Source: Neurospora tetraspora (taxonomy: Eukaryota; Ascomycota; Sordariomycetes; Sordariales; Sordariaceae). From it: a DNA stretch of 64,000 nucleotides. Of this stretch, positions 23,155 to 32,311 are shown piece by piece. Made by a program: the position numbers and the translations under genes. The stretch spans positions 4,125,001 through 4,189,000 of the forward strand of contig NW_026944385.1 in assembly GCF_033439725.1 (NCBI RefSeq), read 5' to 3'. Under the pieces are notes generated by a model. The model searched no databases, was not told where the DNA came from, and worked only from the letters and a program-made list of their open reading frames with translations. Every line of letters begins with the position of its first letter. Position 1 is the first letter of the stretch.

Positions 23155-23484
23155 CTACCTAGATACAGGTAGGTACACACTTAAAATCGGATGGTCCTCC
23201 CACGCCTCCAGTCCCGAGAGTTGGGACGAAACCACCATCACCTGCTTCTTCGATTTCTTTGGTGGAGACGGATGATTGTCCTGGGTGCTGGCATGCTTTT
23301 TGGCTTTAGAGTGCTGGCCAGCACCCAGGACAATGTTTCGGCTTCTTCTTGTGGCTCTTTGAGAGAGCAACAACAGTGCCCTGATGTCCTGGTCGACTGA
23401 CTCGACTTTCTTGTCGAAACGACGCAGGACGGCTATCTGTTTCTTGATAGTGACAGCCTGGTCGTTCTGGTTCTCAGATTCCAT
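23155..23484 (-). CDS. Doubtful 109-residue charged ORF
   Basis: It starts at ATG 23484 and reads MESENQNDQAVTIKKQIAVL followed by basic, helical sequence with a leucine-rich stretch (DIRALLLLSQRATRR). It is acceptable as a small protein or as an exon of a larger broken gene. The 18-bp inverted repeat at 23275-23334 lies inside it, which is unusual for coding DNA. It sits at the end of a mosaic of gene fragments, so it may be one of them. Confidence 0.3.
   Translation of the reverse strand: MESENQNDQAVTIKKQIAVLRRFDKKVESVDQDIRALLLLSQRATRRSRNIVLGAGQHSKAKKHASTQDNHPSPPKKSKKQVMVVSSQLSGLEAWEDHPILSVYLPVSR
23275..23334. repeat. Perfect 18-bp inverted repeat (hairpin)
   Basis: ATTGTCCTGGGTGCTGGC at 23275-23292 is exactly complementary to 23317-23334, with a 24-base loop. 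It could form a stable RNA or cruciform hairpin. No flanking direct repeats suggest a transposon. Confidence 0.85.
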
Positions 23485-23608
23485 CCAGGATACTTGGACG
23501 CCGATGCGTTTCCGTTGGGAGCTTCGGGCTGCGGGGGAATGCTAGGGAGACCACTTCCGGGTTCCCTCTTCAAGGGGTTCTGCGGGAGCGATGCGGAATC
23601 CGCCTGCA

Positions 23609-23716
23609 ACGGTTATTCTAAGCTGAACGGTTTCTCTGAGGTGTACGGTTATTTTGAGGTGTACGGATGTTGCCGTTCTGTCACGGTTATTTATCCTGTA
23701 CGGTTTTCTCGATCCC
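23609..23716 (+). repeat. 18-bp minisatellite, about six units
   Basis: Units begin ACGG at 23609, 23627, 23645, 23663, 23683 and 23700, so the period is 18 bp in the first four and 17-20 bp after. Consensus is roughly ACGGTTATTYTGAGGTGT. On the plus strand it encodes a repeated Y/F-G-containing hexapeptide (for example EVYGYF). It might be a degraded Gly/Tyr-rich tail of the RRM-type gene whose pieces lie next to it. Confidence 0.75.
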
Positions 23717-23730
23717 CAGATTCCCAGTAA

Positions 23731-24165
23731 TGTCGGTCAGAGGCCTTGTCGACGCGAACTCTGCGTCCGTCGAACCTGTAGTTTGGAGTGTCAGCGTACG
23801 CTCGATGCTGATCTTTCAGATGGAGGGCGAACTTACTCCTGGCCGGCGCGGTTGGTCAGAGGCCTTGTCGACACGAACTCTGCGTCGGCGTGGAAGGAGC
23901 CGGGATATACTGGTTGACGAGCCACGGTTCCCGCACGGAAGGGTGGTAGAAGAGAGTGTAGAGGTGCCTTCAAGTGTCAGCGTCCGCTCGATGCTGATCT
24001 TCCAGATTGAGGGCGAACCTACTCCTGGCCGGCGCGGTCGGTCAGAGGCCTTGTCGACACCGACTCTGCGTCCTCGAACCTATTTTTGGGTGCGTGTCAG
24101 TGTCTGCTCAGTGCTATTAAATCTTCAAGATGGGAACTTACTCCTGGCCGTCCATGGAGCGCGTG
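23731..24165 (-). pseudogene. Tandem fragments of an RRM-type (glycine-rich RNA-binding) gene
   Basis: On the minus strand the same exon-intron junction recurs. One part reads (M)DGQE followed by a GTAAGT-type donor, a short intron with GCTGAC, and then an exon reading FDGRRVRVDKASDR. That is the end of an RNA-recognition motif (RNP-proximal 'DGRRIRV' strand). The exon piece occurs near 23735-23775, 23850-23890 and 24040-24085. The donor piece occurs near 23828, 24014 and 24133. Copies differ by a few bases and one has lost the donor GT context. They are partial tandem duplications with no complete domain, so a broken host-gene relic is the best call. Confidence 0.65.
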
Positions 24166-24331
24166 ACTGCCTCTTGTCACGTTGCTTTAGACGAGTATCT
24201 GAGGTGAGTGGTGATGTGATTTTGAGAGGACGACCTGGCGGCGCACCGCCCTTGGAGCAGTTGCGGGCAATGTGGCCGACCTCGCCGCACTTGTAGCACT
24301 CAGCGCCGGAGGACTGGCCGAGGGACAGGGC
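24125..24331 (-). pseudogene. CCHC zinc-knuckle exon fragment
   Basis: After an acceptor-like TCACTAG the minus strand reads SSGAECYKCGEVGHIARNCS. This is a perfect CX2CX4HX4C knuckle almost identical in style to fungal GIS2/Byr3 (CNBP-type) proteins, which bind single-stranded nucleic acid. Only one knuckle is present, whereas family members carry about seven. The frame then passes into the RRM-fragment array and stops at 24125. A possible upstream exon ends EAQLLK with a GTGCGT donor near 24440. It is most likely a chimeric fragment, though a short real gene is not excluded. Confidence 0.5.
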
Positions 24332-26951
24332 CTAGTGATAGAGTGGGAGTCCCACTCGAGGAGGGAATGTAGGGTTGATGCTGTGACCAGGTTGGGGTTT
24401 AGTACCCTGCGTGGAAAATAGCAGGCAAGACAGAAGACGCACCTTGAGCAGCTGAGCTTCCTTTGTGTTCGCGCTCTGTTTTAGAGCACGACTTGAGGAT
24501 TGTCGCGATGAGGGGGCCACGGAGGGGGATGGGAGTTATATCGATCTCGCAAAGTGTACCTCTTGTTGTGATGTTCCCTGGGCAACAGGGTGTTTGCTCC
24601 TCAATTGGTATTAAGCTGCTGTCTCGTCCCTGGAAGTTGGACGTTTGGATTTTACTCGGTGGAAGATGAGGCGCAGGCAAGGGCATGTCTGTGACAAGTT
24701 TCGCTCAAATGCTGCGGCGTCGGCTCCAATCTTCGCAAAAGGATCGTTCGGGTCGAGAGGGCAGCAGGCAGAAAGGCAAAGATGAAGGGGATGAGGTGTT
24801 GTTTGGTAGTGAGGGGGACCTTGTTTGACGAAGGTACGTCGTGGAGGAAAAAGAAAGAGGGGCGAGAAAAAAATTGTGTGAAAAGAAAGAGGGGTGAGAA
24901 AGAAAAATGAGAGAACGCAGTGAGAGGAGCCTTGCTCGATACTCTCAGCCCCGCTACTTGCGGACTGGAAGCACGGACGTTACTTCGTGGAAATCAGCAG
25001 ATGTTCACTTCGGTATCCTGACCACGTGAAGGATGTTACTTGCGAGTATTACAGAGTGGTATATTCCCTGTCCCATACTCACCAAGCAGGGCTTGCATGT
25101 AGGAGGCCCCCATGGTTCTAGGCGAGCTTTTGATTCCACGCCACCGACTGCTGACCCGACGAGTTTCACTTCAAGGCAACAAGAACACAAAGAAGGAGAA
25201 CACCGAATACATGTACCTGAAGTGGTTTTCTGGGTGTAAAAAGCAAGAGTGTTTAAGCCTTCTACTGTACTGACCATGCCCAAAAACACTTTGTCCTCGA
25301 GTACCAACGTCGTTGGAGCAGTCGACTCCCCATTATCTGAGGCAAAAGCATAGGTATCCTTCCGTTACATCAAGTTCCGCACTTTACGAGATTAATACCT
25401 CTGACGCAAATCACCATCCGCTCAGATGGAAAAGATGCCCAGCTCCCGCAAAGACGCTAAGACCAACCTGTAACAGGTCGAAAGAACGGACCCCTGACAG
25501 CAAGTGTAACTCTGAAGCCACCCAACTGACCGATCACCCCCAGCCCTCTGCCTGCCCTGCCGTGTGAAGGTGGGTCCTTTGAGTTCAACACTACCGCCTT
25601 CGTCTGGTAAAGAAGGTGGATTCGTTGTCTGGCCAATGCTTCTAACTGACCAGGCCCTTCGATCCATCACCAAATTTCCATCCAGCCCTACGAATACAAC
25701 AGGAAACGTGTGCCTTCCACTCTATATGCTCCTCACGCAGTCTTGTAAAGGTACCTCTACGGAAGCAGTCACAGAAAGACAAAAGGAGCTTGGCTGTGTC
25801 AGTTCCAGCGTGGAAAGCTGCAAAAAGATGTACGCTATACCTCTGTCAAAGTCAATAAACGATATGGCATAGAAGTACACCTCGGGGAAGGGAGCTTTGG
25901 GAAAAGGAGCAAGCCATACCTGTATGATATCTCGGATGAACGAGGTGCTGTCGGTGGATTCAGTCGCCGTATCTCGCAGTATGATTTGGAAGCACAACAG
26001 GAAGTTCATCTGGATACCTTAGCCGTCTAGCCTTCACCCAGCCGAGCAAGACCTGAACCTTTCGAGTGACTCGGGTGGACGAGACGAAAGATATCGTTTG
26101 TAGCAAGACCAGCCTCGCCATATCTCAGCTCTCACTCCTTTGCTCCGAAATCCTCAGCTGCTTGTAGAGCAAGTCGCCCACGGAAAAGGTGAGTACGGCA
26201 AGATCAGCCTCATATCGTCTTGACTTTCGTTCTCCAGCCTCGCAAGCGTCCGTCCCAAGTGAAGGAAACAAACTTGCTCAACAAAAGCCCAGTCTGGTGT
26301 CGTCCGAACTCTCAGTCCAGGTCCCCCCAAAGGACCGTGCCCCACCCAGCCTCCCGCCTTGCTCCCTCCTAAGCCTTTAAACCCTTCCGCTCGCACTCGC
26401 TTGAACTCCTTCTTGTCCACAACACCATCAGCAAAAGCTACCCCCGCGTCGAGTTAAGTACCTAGTGCCCAGTTCACCATCATCAATCCTGCCCTCAACC
26501 AAGAAGACTTCTATCGTCTCCAAAGGTATAACCATCAAGCGCGCGTTCCCTTCTTTGCCTTTTCTTCCCTTTCACACATCTTCACCCCTCGTCGCCACGG
26601 CGACTCAGTCAGGTAAACCCATCCTTTGACCCTCACCCGTGAGCCCCGCGAAGTGAGACAGTCGAGTGACTCGATCGCGAAGGACTAGAAGACATTGAGT
26701 TCAACCTCACAAGCTTCAAGCGCAAGTATCTCAATCTCACAACTTGAACTTCACTTCCTTTGATTTTTACCCCTCCAAATCACCTCACTACTTACCTCGG
26801 ACACTCTTCCAAGGCATCGCGACAAAACCAGCTGCGCACTCCAAGAAAGCAGGTCCTCCCCTCCTATGCTGGGAGTGTCGTGATCGCTTGGGGATTACTT
26901 CGCGTTCGCACTTCAACAAAAGAAATCCTGACTCCAGATCTCACTCGAAAT
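24332..26951. other. Gene-poor interval
   Basis: About 2.6 kb. It includes a purine-rich piece at 24838-24925 with two copies of an AAAGAAAGAGGGGYGAGAAA unit. AGGTACCT lies at 25749-25756. ORFs are short and overlapping with no recognisable domain. It probably contains promoter sequence for the gene at 27696. Confidence 0.4.
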
Positions 26952-27298
26952 GCGACTCCAACATGAATCAAACTTGAAGCAAGACCTTGAGCTAACCATA
27001 TAATCGTCGCAGTCGTACCAAGCTCAAGATCTCTTCCCGTTGCTGTTGCCCAGCTTTCAAGCAACTTTTTACCACGTACGTTTTGGTCTTTCCTCTCCCC
27101 TCATGGTTGGTTTCAACCTGTGCCAATCACGACTCCAAACAATCTTGAACCAGGACCCTGAGCTAACCACCACGCTACCTTCGCAGAACGTACCCAAGCT
27201 CAAGATTTTTCGCGTTGCCAACTTCGTTGGCCAGATTTCAAGCTTTTTTCCCCCGTAGGTTTTGGTCCTTTCCTTTCCCTTGGTTGGTTACAACCTGT
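26952..27298 (+). repeat. Tandem duplication, two ~170-bp units
   Basis: Unit 1 (26952-27120) and unit 2 (27129-27298) share CGACTCCAA, CTTGA..CA.GACC, TGAGCTAACCA, CGCAG..CGTACC, AAGCTCAAGAT, TTTCAAGC, GTTTTGGTC and GGTTGGTT.CAACCTG in the same order. Each unit carries GAGCTAACC followed by a CGCAG, the parts of a fungal intron end. The repeat could have duplicated a leader intron upstream of the gene at 27696. Confidence 0.7.
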
Positions 27299-27695
27299 TC
27301 TAAACCTTGAGGTTGGATTTAATCAACCCTGCGATGTGGTCAACCTTGAGGTTCTCAAAGTTGATCGCAGCCACATAACGTGGCCAGACCTGGGCAATAT
27401 CGTGGTGAAGGTCACAATCCGGCTTACACCTGTGGCCACCATCACCGTCATCATCTTCATCACCTTGGCACTTATGCCTTCTTTCTGCCTTGATCCCCAG
27501 CCACTAACTCATCCTGTCGCTCTCAGACCAAAGTGACCGATTACCGGTCACCACCCTCCCCTCGGCTTTTCGTAAGTAATACCTCTACTGCCTTTTCTTT
27601 CGGTTGTCTTGTCTCCATCGTAGCTGGGCATTTCAACTTCTTCATCGTCTCTTCAAGTCGCTAACAGATAGCAAGTAGCTATCTCAGTCAAGAAG

Positions 27696-30030
27696 ATGTC
27701 TTCGTCCCGCTCTTCTTCCTCTTCTTTCTCCTCCTCCTCCTCTCCCCTCGCCTCGCGCTCGCCCGACGACGGCACCAGCAGCAGCACTCCTCCCGTCCGC
27801 CCCCGTGTTGGCAGCTCCGGCAACGCCACACGCGACGACGGCAGCAGAAGCAGCAGCCGCATTCCGGTACCCGTCCGCCTCCGCGCCCGCGCAGGCACCA
27901 CCAGGACCCGACCCGGGCAGCTGGTCTCCTCGCCTTCGGGCTTCTTGGAACCGGTCCCGGAAGAGCCCCTCGATGATGGCAACATCGAGGGTGCTGATAG
28001 CGGGAAGGATGCATCTTCGGATGCATCGCTTCCTGATACTTTGTAAGTGCACGGAATTCTAGTGAATTCGCCGGTGACTCTTTTTTTTTTCCCGACATGA
28101 ACATTCGCGGTCTAGCAAGGCTAGAATGGCGAGTGCCCCTGACCTATCCGCCATTGACGAAGATGATGAGTCCGCGTCTCCTAGGGAGCAGGATGATATC
28201 TCTTGGGAAGGGCAGGGTAGTCGTTTGAATGTTGTCGTGTCCAGTGTTTCCCGTGGTAGTACACAGGGGGACTTGGGACGACAATCGTATTCGTTTGCCT
28301 TCAAGCGAGGCACCAGCGTTTTTTGAGTATTTGAACAAGACAACTAACGATTTCCTTTCTCTGTCAACAGGCACGAGACGACCAATGCGGCTCTCGATAG
28401 CTTCTTCGGGGTGGATGATGAAGAAGACCAGGAACAACACTTGGAGGAGGTTGTTTCCGGACTGTCCCCTTCTTCCTCTCTCCAGACCTCCATGCAGGGC
28501 CCCGCCACAGCCCTTGCTCCCACTCAGCAGCAGGAGCAGCAGCCCCAGCAGCGCCGGGGGCCTTCGGGTCACCAGTCTGCTTGGGGTCCGGGACACCGCC
28601 GCAAGGCGGCTGTTTCGTCCTTCGCCCGAGTCGGCGACTCGAGCTCCTTTGGAGCTCGGGTCAATGCCGAGGAGGGAGTCCGAGGGATGATGGAGACCCA
28701 TGCTCGCGTTGCCGACGAATCCGTGTTGGGCCAGGTTGCCGATGACAAGGCGACCGAAGACGTCCCGCGGGTGAAGGCAGCCCCTGCTGCGACGGTCGAG
28801 GTGTCCTACGAAAGTAGGGCGAAGACTGATCCCACCGGTGGACTCGTTGCGAGGGAGTCGGCGGCCGATGACAAGGTCGCTGACGAACTCCAGCGAGCGG
28901 TTTCCTCTGTTGCTACACCTCCAGGATCCCAACTGGATAGCATGCCCGGTCCGGTCCGTATTCGTACGACTACGGCGGGCGGACAGAACTTTGGGGCTGA
29001 CGCTGCGGTTGGCACCCGTAGCCGAAGCACGACGACCGTGGCTGGCGAGCGGCCCCCCGAGGCCACCGCTTCCAGACCACTTCCCCCTCCTGTTCCTCGC
29101 CTGGACCCGGCGCGCCTGACGGCCATGAGCCTCAGTGAAAAGCGCAGGATCAAGGCCGAGCGAGCCCAAGGCTGTTCCCACGGCCTCAACTCCCCTCGGA
29201 CGACTCCGGATTTCGCCCCGCTCAGCTTGCCGGCGGTTACTGGCTTGAGCGGGTCCGTTGTCGAGGACATTCCACCTGTCCCTCCTCTTCCCGCCAACCT
29301 CTCCCCATCGGTAGTCCCAGCTGGTAGTAGGGTGGGTTTACCCCTCTACACCGGAAGATTTGCCGCCCGTCCTGGCCCCCCACCGCCCAACAGGCCGCTT
29401 CCGCCCATTCCGGGGCAAAGCACCGTGCCGTTGGGCACCCAGGTACAAGCAGGAGAGGTTGGTGGCGACGTGGAGTACGAGGGAGATGTGGAGGAGAGCG
29501 ACTACGAGGACTCCGACAGCAGGGAGTCGCATCATGGTGGTAGCCGCCCCCGGCTTTATGCCCCGAGCTTGTCCACTATCCGCGACAGCTCGCCGGTGCC
29601 ACCTGCTTCTTCCGTGGCTGTCGCCTCGTCCATGTCCTCTTCTTCACCGGGAACAGCTGACCGGTCCTTTATCGCCTCGGACGATGGGTCGTTTTTGCCT
29701 CGCGGCGATTATGACACTGGTGTCGCCCAGCGCCACAGAGAGGAGTCACCTGCCCACTTCCGGGGTAGTGATGACACAACTCTCGTGGCGGCCGACATCA
29801 CCTTCGTCCAGAGCGACCGAAGACGCTGGGGGATGGTTCCCCACATGTTGGGTGAGGAGGTTCGGCTTCGGCTGGCTTCTTCCCCGACGCCATCCTCTGC
29901 CGATTCGGAAAGGACAGCTCGCCCGGCCCCGGGTGAGGAACAGGAGGAGGTTCTCCCCGCCAACGCCGACACCAACGATCTGGACCACGACGAAGCCCAG
30001 ATGGACGACAGCAGCTTCTCCTTGACCTAG
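27696..30030 (+). CDS. Large low-complexity protein of unknown function, to the UAG
   Basis: The proposed CDS is join(27696..28042,28116..28286,28371..30030), 725 residues to the TAG at 30028-30030. Intron 1 (GTAAGT...TCTAG) is well supported. Intron 2 (GTATTC...CTAAC...AACAG) was chosen because it keeps phase and uses a good branch and acceptor. The protein is S/P/R/G/E-rich, largely disordered, with proline-rich PPLPP-type stretches and acidic runs (EGDVEESDYEDSDSRESH) and no recognised domain. The same frame stays open for a further 520 codons after the UAG. Part of exon 3 (about 28617-28960) has degraded inverted copies at 12.8-14.1 kb. The function is unknown. Disorder and polyproline suggest a scaffold or cytoskeletal role, which is only inference. 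Confidence 0.55.
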
Positions 30031-31593
30031 TGTGTCGAGGAAGCTGGCTTCGCCATCGACAACAGCGCCATAGTCAACGACTTTGGCGAAAGTGTGCCCT
30101 CGCGGGAGGAGAGTCCGACTATCCCGGGCTCTCTCGTGGAAGACCCGGCACACGGGTTGACCACCACACTGCCGCCATTGCTCGCGGACCTTGAGCCGCT
30201 ACCCCTTCGTCGTGCGCCAGCAGTGAGACGAGGCTCTCCAGTCATCACCAGCCCACGCCCCCAGCCGCAGCCCGCACGCCCTGCCCTTTATGTCTTCCCC
30301 CGCCCGCCGATGGGTTTAGGTTTGCGTCCTGACGGTGGTTCAAGCACGCAGAGGCCTGGTGCAGCCTCTACGTCTGGTGATGGTGGTCTCGTCTCTTCCG
30401 TTACCGTTGGTGTTCTCCCTCGCCCTCCTCATGTTGCGATGGCCATGTCTTCGGGAGCCGGTTCTGTGGTCTCCGGTCCGGGTGGTGCGATTCCTCCTGG
30501 TACGGTCTCTTCTGGCGTGGCCTCTCCTGGTGTGAGCAGCTCTGGTGCCGGGCTCGGCCGTGGTCTTCCGCGGTCGGTGACCCAAGCCATTCCTCCTCCG
30601 CCGCCCGTGCCAGTTAGTTCGCCTCCTCGTGGTTTTGCCCGCTCCGTCACTCAGGCCCTCCCTCGCATCGGTGGTGCCCTCGGCGGCAACTCTCGTTTTG
30701 GCACGCGAGCAGTGTCAGCGCCCAGGCCGATGGGTGCCCCGACTGGCGACGAGGATGATCTGGATGCAGAGCTTCGACAAATTCTCTCGCGGACTCGAGA
30801 CGGGTACCAGGACCAGCGAGCGGTCCTGCGCCCTGGCCTTCGTTTGAGGACGCAGACGTTGGGTACGTTTGGCCCATCCACCATTTCTGGTTCGACTCCC
30901 GACATCACTTCGCCTCCCACGAGCTCTGGCAGGGGCAGCGGCTCCCGCCAACTCAGCGGGTCTTCAACTTTCGTTGGCTCTCCAACCTCGCCGGCGATGA
31001 TGAGTTCGCCAACCCCGATGACGCCGGGCTTTTCCAGTCCTTCCTTTGCTTCTGGTTCTGGTGGTCGTGGTCGTGGCCGTGGCCGTAGTTCACGTGGTTC
31101 GGGGTCGAGCGCGAGGTCTAGCCAGCCTCAACCTCCACCTCAACCTCGACCGCAACCTCAACTGGCTGTCGAGATGCGCGAGAGAGGCCCTGCTCTTGTG
31201 ACCGTGAGAGACGACGCAGAGGCCGAGAGATCAAGCAACGAACCAGAAGAAGAGCCCAGGTCACATTGGAGCTCAGACACTGAGGATGAGCCTTCCGCGA
31301 TGGGGAGGATGAGGAACGCCTTCAGCAGGCTGAGGACGAAATCCCGGGGCAATCTTCGCCGAGAAGCCTCCTCTTCCTTCTCGACAACCACCAGCTTGAG
31401 TCCCGTCTCCACCAGAGATGGTCCCCCTCGCCTGCCGGATATTCCTCCTGTACCGCCGCTCCCTTCTATTCCGGTGCCTCCAATCCCTACCGAAGATGAC
31501 AACGATGCAGCGAATCAGGCGGGATCACAGCGACGAAAGTTGAATAAGAAGAAGTCTCCGGCTAACCTGTTTGGCAAGAAGAGAGAGGATTAA
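30031..31593 (+). CDS. In-frame continuation beyond the UAG of the 27.7-kb gene
   Basis: The frame of the preceding exon continues directly after TAG and stays open for 520 codons to TAA at 31591-31593. The first in-frame ATG is about 90 codons downstream. The sequence between is coding-like (CVEEAGFAIDNSAIVNDFGE), so an independent gene start is unlikely. Composition matches the upstream part: S/P/G-rich, polyproline runs, RGRGRGRSSRGSGSS, and a basic end NKKKSPANLFGKKRED. The simplest history is one protein of about 1246 residues whose CAG codon became TAG. Read-through of the UAG or an unrecognised intron is also possible. Confidence 0.6.
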   Translation, partial: CVEEAGFAIDNSAIVNDFGESVPSREESPTIPGSLVEDPAHGLTTTLPPLLADLEPLPLRRAPAVRRGSPVITSPRPQPQPARPALYVFPRPPMGLGLRPDGGSSTQRPGAASTSGDGGLVSSVTVGVLPRPPHVAMAMSSGAGSVVSGPGGAIPPGTVSSGVASPGVSSSGAGLGRGLPRSVTQAIPPPPPVPVSSPPRGFARSVTQALPRIGGALGGNSRFGTRAVSAPRPMGAPTGDEDDLDAELRQILSRTRDGYQDQRAVLRPGLRLRTQTLGTFGPSTISGSTPDITSPPTSSGRGSGSRQLSGSSTFVGSPTSPAMMSSPTPMTPGFSSPSFASGSGGRGRGRGRSSRGSGSSARSSQPQPPPQPRPQPQLAVEMRERGPALVTVRDDAEAERSSNEPEEEPRSHWSSDTEDEPSAMGRMRNAFSRLRTKSRGNLRREASSSFSTTTSLSPVSTRDGPPRLPDIPPVPPLPSIPVPPIPTEDDNDAANQAGSQRRKLNKKKSPANLFGKKRED

Positions 31594-32311
31594 CGGATAA
31601 ACCAAAGCCATCCGGAGGCATACATAAGACCTCAAGACATGCAGACAATGCATTTCTGGGTTCACACGAGAGCCCATGTCCGAGTATACACGCCTTTTCA
31701 ATATTTACTTTTGCTGATGGAAGACATGAAACAATCAAAGAACATGAATACACAAAAAAAACATTGCGTTTGTTGCACTTGGTGAACTCGGACGGGAGCT
31801 TGACGTTGCTTGCTTGGTTGCTTGGCTCCTTGGTTGGAGTGTTGACATCAATGACATGTCGTTGAAGCTGGATGTGGAGGCGGCCAAGGGATGTCGTCGA
31901 GTGCAGTCAGGGCCTCTGAGGATAGTACCTACCTTATTCGCTTATGTCTGGGAGCCTGCCTGCCGGGATGGTGTCGGGACTCGGGGTGGTGCAGTGAATG
32001 CCAATGCCAGGGGGTTATGGCTCGTGCACACTCCCCCGCAATCTCCAATTCAGTGGACTTTTTGCAAAAGAACGCGGCGCGTTTGCGGTTGTTGCAGCAG
32101 CGAAAAACGCACATCACCAATTCTCCGTCACCTACCCTTGACGTTTGCATTACCACCGAACCTCGACAACTCCAAACCAAGCAAACCACCGCCTGGAGGT
32201 CACCCTCTCTCCGCCCACTTCTTGCCCGACAACAATCGTCGCATACCATGTCAACATCACTCTGAGCACATTGTCTCTCTGACCAGCGCATCGAACAAGC
32301 AAAAAGTCAAG
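31594..32311. other. Intergenic: 3' UTR and leader of the Myb gene
   Basis: The frame of the next gene is open upstream to 31814, but only through a TTG, and the translation there is not protein-like. The region is therefore taken as spacer and 5' UTR. Confidence 0.6.

Noticed and set aside
28144-29181. Minus-strand ORF of 345 codons
   Set aside because: Antisense of the low-complexity gene at 27.7 kb, with no independent start, intron or motif support.
29933-30043. Intron with GTGAGG donor that would remove the UAG at 30028
   Set aside because: With acceptor at 30030 the frame breaks. The only phase-compatible acceptor nearby (GAAG at 30043) lacks a branch site and pyrimidine context.
31814-32311. 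N-terminal extension of the Myb protein upstream of 32312
   Set aside because: The frame opens with TTG and the translation is not protein-like; the ATG at 32312 has good context.
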